DNA of 64,000 nucleotides from Pratylenchus scribneri (lineage: Eukaryota > Nematoda > Chromadorea > Rhabditida > Pratylenchidae): contig JAQSEB010000071.1 in assembly GCA_030063045.1 (NCBI GenBank), positions 186,001 through 250,000 on the forward strand, written 5' to 3'. Of the stretch, positions 45,250-55,394 are shown in pieces. Each line of letters opens with the position of its first letter. Position 1 is the first letter of the stretch. A program made the translations under genes and the position numbers. The notes beneath the pieces are model-generated. The model had not been told where the DNA came from. It did not search any database and saw only the letters and a program-made list of their open reading frames with translations.

Positions 45250-46484
45250 ATCTTCACACATTAGTCAAAAATCTAGAAATTTAAATAAATTAAAAATTTT
45301 TTACTTTTCATAAATTTTTTTAAGGTAAAATTATGGTAAATTTTAAGAAAAAATAAATAATTTATAATTTTCTGAACTAAGATTTGCACAAATTAATTAA
45401 AAATTAATTAATAAAAAATTCAAATGATAAAAATTGGGCTTTTTAAAATTTTGAATTAGATTCAAATTAAAATTAAATTTTTACTTCCCATAGATTTCTT
45501 AATATTAAATTAAGATGATATTTTGGAAAAAATTAATGAATTTATAATATAATTTAGAAAACAAAATTTTCCAAAAATTGAAACAAATTTATAAAAATAT
45601 AAATAATTTTGACAAAAAAAGAATAATCAAATTCGCAAAATTCTTGCATTAAAAGCTGCGAAATAAATATAGGTTCAAAGGAGAAGTTAATAATTTTCAA
45701 TTTTTCAAGGGTACTAATTTTTAGAGTATAATAGAGTAAATATTTCTATTTTTTATTCGAATTTTAGTTTGGGATTGAAAAATTTTAATTGTAATATTTG
45801 AAGACAATATTGACATATTACTCAAAAAATTTAAAATTGAAAATTCCAATCAAAATAAAATATTTAAAATTGTAGTTTCAGAATTTTTTAAATTGAAAAA
45901 TGAATAAGAAAAATTATTATATTTTTTTTCTACCAAAAAATTGATGTATTCAATTTCAATCACATAGAAAATTAACTAATAAAAATCCATAAATATGGGA
46001 TAATATATATATATTAAGATTGGTTAGATTGTGAAAGTGCATGTATCCTAATACTATTTTTTATGGTTCGCAATTTGCTTCCCATAAATTTATTTGATTA
46101 ACAGATTAATATTAAAAAAAAAGAAAAATTGAAAAGATAAAATTTAAAATTAATAAATATAAATTAATTTTTTTATTCAAGTTTCATTTTTGTGCATCAT
46201 AAATTTATTGTGAGATATAAAATGAATTTCCCACATAATTTGACAATCACTGGTTGCCCAAAACAAGACCAAACAAATTCAAGAATATTTTCAATTATTG
46301 CCTTTTAGGTAATTCGAGATGAGGTTGAGAAGGCAGGCATTTCAAGAATACGTAAAACATTGAAAATGATGAGAGAAAGAAATGAGAATTAATTGAAAAT
46401 GATTCAATAATTTGGTAGCAATTTTTAATTGCATATGAAATATTAAAAATTAGGTAATAATAATAATTAATAAATTAATTTTAA

Positions 46485-46984
46485 ATAATTGAGGAAATTT
46501 TATTTTTTTTCAAACTATTAGGCTAACACATTTATTTTTTGAAAACAAATTTAATTTTTTTTTTATTTCGAGTTTGTTATTAATTAATCAAAAATAATAA
46601 AAACAGAGAATAGAACCGCAAAATTCTCCCTCACCTTTTTACATTCGCCGAATTTTGCCTTAGTCACCGTCACAGCGAAAAGTCAAATGCTAAACAATTC
46701 GAAAATTAAACGGTGAAAAAATGTCGAAAAGATATTGAAAATGCTTAAATGATTTAAGCGGTTTATTGGTTTATCCTAGACATACAAATCAATACCAAAT
46801 CAATAGAGCACATCAAGATGCATTATTTCAGCTTTTAGTTTTGGTTTCACAATCAAAAATCAAAAACAAAATTATGGTGTAGCCGTTTAAAATCCTTTAA
46901 TTATTAACTAATCCATAACCAAATTACATATCATTCAATGCCCTTTGATGGTTTTATCCATTTGTATATATTTGGTTTTTGAAT
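46485..46984 (-). repeat. Right inverted arm of the foldback element
   Basis: 500 bp, the reverse complement of 44748-45249. Similarity stops at 46485, where the AT-rich centre begins. Near-identity of the arms implies recent insertion or gene conversion between arms. Confidence 0.88.
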
Positions 46985-48672
46985 GTAAATAAATTTTTAT
47001 AATTATTTTGACTTATTTTTAAGCAATTTCAAAGTTTTTTGGATAAATTAAAAATGAATCCACAAAGAATGCAAATTTTTTGACACATTTTATCCTAGTC
47101 CAGTCCACCCAAATTTTGCGGTAATTCTAAGTAATTTTCCTAGAAAATTGGACTCTTTTTTATTTTTTGATTGGCCATTTGCAAAAAGTGGCTGAATGCG
47201 CGGCCACAAATTCAATGGATTTGCACAATTTGTCCAAAGTGTGGTGTCCAAAACTGTTTCAGCCAAATTTCGAGTAATTAGAGGCAATGGCTACATAAAA
47301 TTCGAAATAGATATTTCTCTTGATTATGTGGATGATAATCCGGAAAATTTAGATTGGATACTATAAATTTTTGATTTTCAGAATCGAATACATTGGAAAT
47401 GTTGAATATATTTCACCAAATTTCAGGCATTTTTTTCTCATCTGTTGGAAATTATTTGGAAAAAAACAAAAATATGTTTAAAATTTTATTCAATAAATCA
47501 AGGGAAAATGGAAACTTGTAAAAACAATCAAATTGATCATTTTATAGTATTTTTCCAATTGCTGTTCCATCTACTCAGCAAAATCAAAAATAATAAAATT
47601 TGCCATTATCCTAAAAAAATTAAAATTGAATAAGAAAAAAAGGATTATTTTGTTTTAAAATTTTCAACATATTAATTCATTAAAATTAGCATTCTATTTT
47701 AAATCTGATTAATAAATCGAATTTTTGAATTGAAATTTTTATGTTATGATAAGATTTACTAATTACTTTAAAAATTTTATTATTACTAGAAATTTAACGA
47801 GGTAATATTAAATTTCTTTGAATTTTGTGATTTCTAGCCTAGACATTTCCTGATATTTCATGCCCATTTTAATTTGCATGAATATGACCTGGTCCCTAAT
47901 TCCCAGGATTCAGACTGCAAAAAAGTCAGAATTTTCCACCCAAAATAATGAATTTTTTTTTTATTTTTTAGATAGAATGTCTAATTTTTATCCCTAAAAT
48001 GTCTAAAAAAATGAGCCAGAAATATTTGGATTTTGACTGTGATCATGGAATGCTTCTATATTTATTTTGTAATTTCCTCCTATGATTTAATTTTCCTCTG
48101 CAAAACATACGAGCCAAACGAAAATTGGCAGAAACCAGAAGAACATAACGATCAAAAGGAATCTTAATATATTTTTATAAAACGGTATTTTTAATTTAAA
48201 CATTTTTTAAATTTTTAATTTTGATTTTTACCTACTTAAGGGATTTTTCTCAAGCGTCAGCAAAAATAGGGAATTCCATTTGTACATTTAAATATATTTT
48301 ATTATTTGATATAGATAAAGAAGTTATTTTACTACTCTATTCGAAATATACAGATATTTAAGCCTGATAGTTTAATTTAAACTTGAGAAAAGCTCTAAAT
48401 AATGATATTTTTAATATATCGTTCAATTTTCTCTTTCTTCTCATTAATAGTACAGGTTTTTAATAGATTTAGAATGCATAATGAATAATTGTTTTCTTTT
48501 ATGTATTTTTGTTTAATAAAATAAAATTTTCAATAAGTTATTTAAAAAATTCTTTTACTACAAACTCTTAGGGATACAATTAAAGAAAGTTATATAGGTC
48601 CACACTCTTTTAATAAAAAACTTTTTTAAATCATATGATGCCTGATAACATATGGAAATAAGTTTTCAAAAA
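46985..48672. other. AT-rich intergenic DNA, no supported gene
   Basis: About 1.7 kb of AT-rich sequence between the foldback element and the first gene cluster. Two frames of just over 60 codons, 47090-47287 (minus) and 47445-47633 (plus), have no signal peptide, no matching exon and no regular splice partner, so I do not call them. No repeat structure is evident. Confidence 0.6.
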
Positions 48673-50841
48673 TTAATTATTTCTGAACTCATACTTTGCA
48701 CCACAGTATTTGTTCTTTGACTTGCCAATCATGTAGGAAAAAATTGAGACATAAAAAAACAAAAGAAAAAATTTATAATCTCGCATTTTGAGGCAATTTG
48801 GATTATGTAAATAGAATTTAAATGTTCCATCGCGGTCGCATATGTAAATTTTTTCGCATACCAAATTTTTAGTTCCATATTCATTCCAGATTTGAACCTT
48901 ATTTTGAATATTATTTATGTTGCAACCGACTTGTTTTTTAGCCGATCTCGTTTTTGGTATGTTCGTTCTAGTTATCGTACAGACTTGATTAATAGCTCAA
49001 TCGATTCGTCAGGGTCGGTTTTCTTTATAAGATTTCAATTTCAGAAAGATTTGATAAGTTTTAACCAAAGTTATGGCCAATTGAAATTTTCGGTTTAAAA
49101 ACCGGTTTAAGGGTTAGGGTAGGGTTAGGGTAGGGGCAGCATGGGTTCTAGGGGCTCAGGGCTAGGTAGGGGTAGGGCTAGGAAAAAGAATTAAGACTCT
49201 AAGTTGCCTAGGAACTAAGATATGGCCATTTTTCTGATTTTTTGAAACGAGATCGGCTGAAAAAATCGAGATCGGCTGCAACATTTATAATAATTTTTGC
49301 AAAATCATTTATTGTTAAAAATATTTTTTAATATATTTTACTAAAGAAAATTCATTTTAAATCTTTAAAATTTATTTAGATTGGGCATTTTTTAAAATTA
49401 TCTTATTGTTCTATTCCAGAGATCTATTTTATATTTAATTCCATTTTCAAATATTTGATTATATAGATATTAAGTTATATTGAAACAAAAATATTTTTCC
49501 TAAAATTTTATTTTAAATTATTGTTTCTTAAATATTTTTCCCGTTCCATCAAATTTTTATATTTCTAATCAATTTTATTTAGACTTCGTTTCAAAAATCC
49601 AATACAAAGTTTATGTAATTAAAAGTTTTGAATTGAATTATCAAATCAAAAGCTAATATCTTAAATTTATTAGCCCAAAATACTTATCCTAAAAGAAGCA
49701 AATTTTTTAATTAAGTATTATAATTTTCTCTGCAAGAATTTTGAGTATTGGAATCTTTGGGTGATGGGATTATTAAAATTGAGTGGAAGTAAAAAAATTT
49801 GATTGGATACATAATTGTTGTTAGAATTCTAGAAAAGGAACTCATTTTTTACTATTCTTATGCTTTTTAGAATTTTACTTTTTAACTTATTTTTTTACAA
49901 ATATATGTCATGATCAATTTTTAAATAAAAATATACCTTGAAATATTCTGTTCCTTTTGTAAATGAAGTAGTATAATTAACCGGTAAAAATTTTATGCCG
50001 CTTTTTGGAATATTTTTATATTGGTAAAAATAATCCGTGTCATTTATATGGATATTTAGTTTTGAAATATTTTTGCCAATTATTAATTTGATGTTTCCTT
50101 CATGACATTCAGCTTCCCAATCATTTGATTTATTCCTTAAAATATTTAAGAGAAATGCGAACTTTGAATAGGTTTAAAAATTTGTTTTTTTTTATAATAA
50201 AATTTTAACAAAAGGCATTCAAGCTACTGCTACGTTTTTGAAAAAATCATATCCATCTTATATTAAGATATAAATTTCTGTGATTAATTATATAAAGTGA
50301 CAAAAGCGACATTTTTACACTTAACAATTTCATTTGGATGGCAGAGGTCACATGGATAAAATTATAATTCATTTTTAAGCCCATTAAAAGGGAATTTAAT
50401 GATCTCTGCTTAAATTCCTTTCGTTAAAATTCAAATTTATTTATATAAATTAGTACAGAATAAATTTTTATTTTATTATTATTTTTTTAATTTATTTATT
50501 ATTAGTTGTATCTTGTATTTAATTCTAGTTTTATATTGCCAATAATTCGATTTCAAGATTATTAGTTTTGTTTTTAAAATAATATTTCTATAATAATTAT
50601 TTTTATTTAAAATTAGTTATTTATATTTTTACTTTGGAATTTCCGGCATCATGCTTTTAAACGTATGACATTTTGGTGGATCTTCAATTCCCCATTCAAT
50701 TAAGGGATAATTTCTATTTTTATATCGCAAATAGAAGCTTTTTGCAATTATGCAATACTTTTTTGAAAAAAGTGCCGGAGAAGAACATCCATACATAAAA
50801 ATATATGAAAATATGGATAATATCCATTTTAATTTTATCAA
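48673..50841 (-). CDS. Three-exon gene, putative secreted cysteine-rich protein, unknown family
   Basis: Exons are 50841-50633, 50135-49937 and 48897-48673 (stop TAA). Donors are GTAAAA and GTATAT; acceptors are TTTTAAG and AAATAAG. Phases agree: exon 1 ends with AA, exon 2 begins with G to make Lys70, and the second intron is phase 0. The product would be about 210 residues. Residues 1-23 are hydrophobic like a signal peptide, and cysteines fall at 19, 30, 58, 80, 150, 156, 171 and 201. Visible patterns include YPLIEWGI, NIHIND and YICDRDG. The start is a problem: codon 1 at 50841 is TTG with a TAA just upstream, and the first in-frame ATG is codon 16 at 50796. The true start may be in an unseen exon or mutated. 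Residues 179-193 are strongly hydrophobic and come from a T-rich stretch. An in-frame intron from the GTATGC after Leu148 to GGCAAG would remove it. I recognise no family. Confidence 0.55.
48919..49282. mobile_element. 364-bp MITE in an intron, with G-rich centre
   Basis: The ends are imperfect inverted repeats of about 37 bp: GTTGCAACCGACTTG...GCCGATCTCG on the left against CGAGATCGGCTGCAAC on the right, where GAGATCGGCTGA also appears as a tandem subterminal copy. A 6-bp direct repeat ATTTAT flanks it at 48913-48918 and 49283-49288. It lies in the second intron of the 48673-50841 gene, 14 bp before the boxed-in acceptor AG at 48899-48898. It is too small for a transposase and the superfamily is not clear. 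ATTTAT could be chance in AT-rich DNA. Confidence 0.65.
49111..49188 (+). repeat. G-rich telomere-like tract with G-quadruplex potential
   Basis: GGGTTAGGGTAGGG-type units run from 49111 to about 49134, followed by degenerate TAGGGG and CTAGG copies to about 49188. Four G-triplets with 2-3 nt loops fit a classical G-quadruplex pattern on the plus strand. It lies inside the 364-bp MITE, so it is internal element sequence, not a telomere. Confidence 0.7.
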
Positions 50842-50952
50842 TTAATTTATATTAATTTATAATACATTTTAAAATTTTCTTTTAAAAAGATTAATAAAAT
50901 TAAAGATAAAAATCTTGAAAAAATCCATTTTAAAACATTAGTGAATTTGCTG

Positions 50953-51774
50953 TTCTGAACAGTGCTATGACCTCGTCGTACTCGTATTCGTACTCGTACT
51001 CGTACCAAATGAGTACGAAAGTACTAGACGAAATACGAAGAGAAAAAATGGGCGGTACGCATACGCAAGTACAAGGACGAGTAGGAGGGCTTTTTGGCCC
51101 TCCTACTTTCGTACCTTTAAGCACTAGGTAGTAAAATCACTTTTTAAAGGAACTGCAACAGAAATTTTCTGTCCTACTTGGGAAGAGGGTGAATTTGGAG
51201 AATGGAAGCTGGACCAAAGGTCGATGGTTCGATTCCCACCTAGGCAAATAATTTTTTAAATGAACAAAGGTGGGGAAAGGTTTTCTTGGGTGTGAAAATC
51301 ATTCTCAAATTGGCAAGGACTTTAAAAATATGCGCAAACTCGTATGGCCAAATGAGAAAAAATTGTTTAGATTGAGAAAAATATGGAGAATAATTTATAG
51401 ATGGCGGTGATCATGAATTTCAAAGTTTATTTTTTATGGTTAATTCTTTGAACCGGTTTTGTGCGAGTTGTATTCGAGAGGATTAAAATCAAGGAAATGG
51501 TTGAAATGAATAATTTGGTCCAGGGATCTGAAAAGTAATTTTATGATTTGGGCAATTTTTTAATTAAAATTTAAATTGTAAAAAATTTTCTACAAAAAAG
51601 TTGGGAAAAAATTTTTTTTGCTAAAAGTACGAGCAAGTACGAGGGTATACGAGTACGAGATACGAGGAGTAAAAATGGATGATACGCAAGTACGACTACG
51701 AATACGAAGCGAAAAAATGGGCGGTACGCAAGTACGAGTACGAAAAAAATTGCCAAGTCAGAGCACTAGTTCTG
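50953..51774. mobile_element. ~820-bp TACGAG-rich element with weak inverted ends
   Basis: The left end reads TTCTGAACAGTGCTATGAC. The reverse complement of the right end reads TTCAGAACTAGTGCTCTGAC, so the ends match apart from small indels. Inside each end are tandem TACGAG/TACGAA hexamers, pointing inward in opposite orientations (about 50970-51005 and 51627-51742). CGAAAAAATGGGCGGTACGC-like sequence recurs on both sides (51040s and 51711). The TACGAG tracts create open frames with alternating Glu-Tyr that are not genes. A third GCACTAG at 51119 could mean a ~170-bp copy nested next to a second partial one. No transposase is seen. Confidence 0.5.
51169..51246 (+). ncRNA. tRNA-like stretch, possible SINE head
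   Basis: GGTTCGATTCCCACC matches the RNA polymerase III B-box and T-arm consensus of tRNAs. About 45 bp upstream, TTGGGAAGAGGG resembles an A-box with one or two mismatches. The 5' CCTACTTG and 3' CACCTAGG could pair only imperfectly as an acceptor stem, and there is no convincing anticodon arm, so a functional tRNA is unlikely. It is better read as a degenerate tRNA or tRNA-derived SINE. Confidence 0.35.
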
Positions 51775-51930
51775 AATTGGTCGAATTAGGCCAATAAATT
51801 GTCCTATTTGCAATGTTATTTATTAACAAAAACATATTTAATATTTTCCATAAATAATTTATTAAAAACGTGATTGTTTTGTTTGTCACATATATGGTTT
51901 ATTATTGGATTACCCATTATATTTTAAAAT

Positions 51931-52089
51931 TTATATACTATATTTCACATACTTTCTACAATATTGTTTTGTTCCACTGTTACTTTTGCCAAGACCAAAA
52001 CATATAGGAAAGTCACTTTTAATTGTCATGGATAATCCTCCATATAACTTTGTTCCATTAATTAATTTGTAAAAAAGACTTAATATCAT
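51931..52089 (-). CDS. 52-codon ORF or terminal exon, unknown small protein
   Basis: The frame runs from an ATG at 52089 to TAA at 51931, with an AATAAA polyadenylation signal about 28 nt past the stop. Read as a full gene it would give 52 residues with two cysteines (C-F-G-L-G-K-S and Q-Y-C-R-K-Y) and no clear signal peptide. It may instead be a terminal exon: ATATTAAG at about 52085-52079 can serve as an acceptor, with the frame open in the phase left by the first exon of the 52802-53577 gene. Its end (GKSNSGTKQYCRKY) resembles by eye the end of the gene at 48673 (GKSKNKYCGAKY). It may be a paralogous fragment. Confidence 0.38.
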   Translation of the reverse strand: MILSLFYKLINGTKLYGGLSMTIKSDFPICFGLGKSNSGTKQYCRKYVKYSI

Positions 52090-52196
52090 TATTAAATAAT
52101 TTTTAATTTAAAAATTAATTTTAAAAATGTAAGGGAAATAAATGGATTAAGTATTTTTTAATTTTACCTAAAAAATAAAAATTTATGACTAATATC

Positions 52197-52704
52197 TAGG
52201 GTTGGGAATTTTATTGATGAAAAATCCTGAAATAGTTATGAAAAAATTGATTAAAAATTTTTATTGATGAAATATTGATAAAAATTTCTTAAAAACGATA
52301 TATTTTAAGAAAAATTTCAAAAAAAATTTTTCCACACTCATAATCTAAAATTATCCATATTTCGAAATTTTTTTCAAAAGATAAAAATTTTATTTCTAAA
52401 AATATCCAAAATCAATTTTTTCACTATTTTCAAAAAAATGGCTGATTTTTTTCGAAAAATTTTTTTTCAAAAAACTATAAAATTTAGCGAAATTCTTCAA
52501 AGTCTTAAAATTATTGACGATAATGACCAAAAATGCCGAAATATTGATATCAATATTGACGCCTAAAATGTTGAAAAATATACATGAATATTGACAAAAA
52601 AATATCAAGAAAATCAATTAAAAAATTGATAAAAACATGTTTTACGGTGGTTTCAAGCTATTTTAAATTGTCAAACAAAATATTGATACCAATAAAAATC
52701 CTTA
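52197..52704. mobile_element. 508-bp hAT-like MITE
   Basis: A perfect 8-bp duplication CTAATATC flanks the element at 52189-52196 and 52705-52712. The left end is TAGGGTTGGGAATTTTATTG and the reverse complement of the right end is TAAGGATTTTTATTGG, imperfect inverted termini. The interior is AT-rich with many ATTGAT/ATCAAT words. An 8-bp duplication and TAGGG-type ends are typical of the hAT superfamily. No transposase can be encoded. It lies between the 52-codon ORF and the two-exon gene. Confidence 0.65.
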
Positions 52705-52801
52705 CTAATATCTAATAGTATGGAATTATATAATAAGATTCGAATAATATGCTCAAATCTTAATTCAAAAATTTATATACTAATTGAAAAATTTATATTT
52801 A

Positions 52802-53577
52802 TCACTTTTTTCCATGGCAGCTGGGTTTTGCATTCAATACATTTATTGGTGGTAAATTATTGAATATCTCATTAAGTTTGTTATAATGCTCCATTGTATA
52901 ATTTTTGAATCGACTTTCATCGCATATTTCACTTTCTCTTTAAAAATATTTTAATTATTCATTATGATTGATGGTATATGAACAATGGTTTTTATATTTT
53001 ATTTTTAGACTTAATTTCAAATTCAAAAATCAATTTTGATGATGAACAATATTTACTTTAATTTTACAATTTCCCTCTTTCATCCCATCTCCTCTTCTCC
53101 TCATTCATCACTTTATTCCAAATTGATCCTATTCTTCATTAAAAAGTTATAAACGAAAAATGAAAAAATTTTAGAAAAAAAAAACAATTTTGCTAATATG
53201 GGTGGTGAAATACTTAACCAAATTAATCAAATTTTTTTCAAAATAGTTTATAAGCGCCCTAGTGGGATACAACAATAAAGGGAAATTTTCAAAAAAACAA
53301 GGGACAAATACTTTTTTAATTAAATTTAAAAAAATTTTGAACTATCCTTTGCTATTTTTTTAGTGAATTTTTAATTTTTTTAGATTTTATAATTCTTAAG
53401 AGATATAAAATTTTATTACCCATTTGGGCATTCTATGCCACAAAAATATTCTTTCGTTTTCATCACAATGGTGCCATTTGATCCATATATGTCACTATAA
53501 TGTATGGTGGCATTTTCACAAGTCAATTCACACTTATAAATATTAAAAATTAATGTCACAAATATGAGAAGAATCAT
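52802..53577 (-). CDS. Two-exon gene, putative secreted six-cysteine peptide
   Basis: Exon 1 is 53577-53420 and exon 2 is 52937-52802 (stop TGA), joined across a 482-nt GTAATA...TTTTAAAG intron. Exon 1 ends with GG (phase 2) and exon 2 supplies A, giving Gly53; the neighbouring AG would shift into a stop, which supports this acceptor. The product is 97 residues. MILLIFVTLIFNIYK is a strong signal peptide, and the mature part has six cysteines (16, 20, 46, 50, 58, 93), enough for three disulphides. It also has three N-glycosylation sequons (Asn22, Asn34, Asn65) and a basic tail HGKK. A TTTTAG acceptor 5 nt before the ATG suggests trans-splicing of a spliced leader. I recognise no family. A secreted effector or peptide is a guess from size and signal alone. 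Confidence 0.62.
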
Positions 53578-53582
53578 AATCT

Positions 53583-53592
53583 CTAAAATTTA
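53583..53592 (-). promoter_or_regulatory. Probable trans-splice acceptor before the two-exon gene
   Basis: On the minus strand AAATTTTAG ends at 53583, leaving AGATT before the ATG at 53577. An acceptor this close to the start with no room for a normal 5' UTR is the arrangement of nematode genes that receive a spliced leader. An ordinary 5' UTR intron is the alternative. Confidence 0.45.
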
Positions 53593-53910
53593 AAATTTCT
53601 TGATTTTAGTTATAGTAAATTATTAAATACTTAAAATAAATTCAATAATTTAAGAAAATAAAAAATATTTCTATAAAAGTGAATGGCCACGTCGATATAA
53701 GAAATTGATATTTTATGGAATTCATTAAATACATTTATTTATATTTTCCTATAAATGAAAAGACTTAGTGAGTTTTATCAGCTGCTAATGGTGAATGGTG
53801 ATGATAACTAGAATTAATTAAATAGAAAAATTAGATATCTGATTATGGATGGTACATGTTCCGCTGAATGGTTCGAATTTGTTGAGAATTGGGCTTTTTT
53901 ACATTGTTTT
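53593..53910. other. AT-rich upstream region of the two-exon gene
   Basis: This stretch would contain the promoter of the minus-strand gene. I see no clear TATA box or other conserved motif that stands out from the base composition, and no open frame worth calling. Confidence 0.5.
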
Positions 53911-53927
53911 TAGAGATCGGCAAAATT

Positions 53928-54056
53928 GAATTTGCTGTATTCCGTACCGTATTTTTTCTCTCCAAAAATTTGCTGTACGGATAAAATGCTGTATAATACA
54001 GCAAAATACAGCATTTAAAAATTGCTGTATACAGCGCTGTATTGCTGTATTTTCCA
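53928..54056. repeat. Cluster of GCTGTAT / ATACAGC inverted words
   Basis: GCTGTA or its complement TACAGC occurs about ten times in 130 bp, often back to back as in GCTGTATAATACAGC and ATACAGCGCTGTATTGC. The tract can fold into several short hairpins. It directly precedes the 25-bp minisatellite, and may be the end of a transposon whose other end I could not identify. Confidence 0.55.
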
Positions 54057-54129
54057 AAAAAGGTTATGAAATCAAAAAATTTAGGTGTAAATTTTCAAAA
54101 GAATATTAAATAAGTTAATTTTTAAATAG

Positions 54130-55394
54130 AAAGAAAAACACAAAATATTTATAGGAATAAAAACACAAAATGTTTAGAGGAAGAAAAACACAAAATGTTT
54201 AGAGGAATAAAAACACAAAATGTTTAGAGGAATAAAAACACAAAATGTTTAGAGGAATAAAAACACAAAATGTTTAGAGGAATAAAAACACAAAATGTTT
54301 AGAGGAATAAAAACAAAAATGTTTAGAGGAAGAAAAACACAAAATGTTTAGAGGAATAAAAACACAAAATGTTTAGAGGAATAAAAACACAAAATGTTTA
54401 GAGGAATAAAAACACAAAATGTTTAGAGGAATAAAAACACAAAATGTTTAGAGGAATAAAAACACAAAATGTTTAGAGGAATAAAAACACAAAATGTTTA
54501 GAGGAATAAAAACACAAAATGTTTAGAGGAATAAAAACACAAAATGTTTAGAGGAATAAAAACACAAAATGTTTAGAGGAAGAAAAACACAAAATGTTTA
54601 GAGGAATAAAAACACAAAATGTTTAGAGGAATAAAAACACAAAATATTTAGAGGAATAAAAACAAAAATGTTTAGAGGAATAAAAACACAAAATGTTTAG
54701 AGGAATAAAAACACAAAATGTTTAGAGGAATAAAAACACAAAATGTTTAGAGTAAGAAAAACACAAAATGTTTAGAGGAAGAAAAACACAAAATGTTTAG
54801 AGGAAGAAAAACACAAAATGTTTAGAAGAATAAAAACACAAAATGTTTAGAGGAATAAAAACACAAAATGTTTAGAGGAATAAAAACACAAAATGTTTAG
54901 AGGAATAAAAACACAAAATGTTTAGAGGAAGAAAAACACAAAATGTTTAGAGGAAGAAAAACACAAAATGTTTAGAGGAATAAAAACACAAAATGTTTAG
55001 AGGAAGAAAAACACAAAATGTTTAGAGGAATAAAAACACAAAATGTTTAGAGGAATAAAAACACAAAATATTTAGAGGAATAAAAACAAAAATGTTTAGA
55101 GGAATAAAAACACAAAATGTTTAGAGGAATAAAAACACAAAATGTTTAGAGGAATAAAAACACAAAATGTTTAGAGGAAGAAAAACACAAAATGTTTAGA
55201 GGAAGAAAAACACAAAATGTTTAGAGGAAGAAAAACACAAAATGTTTAGAGGAAGAAAAACACAAAATGTTTAGAGGAATAAAAACACAAAATGTTTAGA
55301 GGAATAAAAACACAAAATGTTTAGAGGAATAAAAACACAAAATGTTTAGAGGAATAAAAACACAAAATGTTTAGAGGAAGAAAAACACAAAATG
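54130..55394 (+). repeat. 25-bp minisatellite, ~51 copies
   Basis: The unit is AGGAATAAAAACACAAAATG plus TTTAG. A T-to-G variant (GGAAGAAAAAC) occurs in about a third of the copies, often in adjacent runs. A short variant with AAACAAAAATG recurs near 54312, 54661 and 55085. The last two are each preceded by a copy with AAAATATTTAG, so a block of about 423 bp (17 units) was duplicated. The array ends at AAAATG before CATTTTTCAAGCC. Every frame meets a TAA or TAG within a few units, so it is not coding. Confidence 0.95.

Larger units (their letters stand above)
44748..46984. mobile_element. Foldback element with ~500-bp inverted arms at the satellite edge
   Basis: The left arm 44748-45249 is the reverse complement of the right arm 46485-46984. 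Apart from one-base differences in two homopolymer runs I found no mismatch, including a GC-richer core with GGTGACTAAGGC. The ends are ATTCAAAAACC and GGTTTTTGAAT. The ~1235-bp centre is AT-rich and has no open frame of 60 codons, so no transposase is encoded. The outer bases (TCTC on the left, GTAA on the right) give no clear target-site duplication. Long inverted arms and a non-coding centre fit a foldback or Mutator-like non-autonomous element. A palindromic rearrangement is the alternative. Confidence 0.8.

Noticed and set aside
46985..47045. Possible resumption of satellite sequence right of the foldback element (TTTTTAAGCAATTTCAAAG)
   Set aside because: The match to CTTAAGCAAGTAGTTCAAA is short and broken, and the following bases do not follow the monomer.
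47090..47287. 65-codon minus-strand open frame
   Set aside because: It has no signal peptide, no recognisable motif and no in-phase splice partner found. Its length is within chance.
47445..47633. 62-codon plus-strand open frame
   Set aside because: Lysine- and isoleucine-rich as expected from random AT-rich DNA, and it stands alone with no exon neighbours.
48892..49098. Plus-strand open frame across the MITE
   Set aside because: It begins opposite the last exon of the minus-strand gene and runs into the transposon terminus, so it is a shadow.
50930..51124. Open frame with Glu-Tyr repeats (and 51571-51756 nearby)
   Set aside because: It is a translation of the TACGAG hexamer tracts of a repeat element, not a protein.
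52396..52617. 73-codon hydrophobic minus-strand frame
   Set aside because: It lies wholly inside the hAT-like MITE, and the Phe/Ile/Lys-rich composition reflects AT richness.
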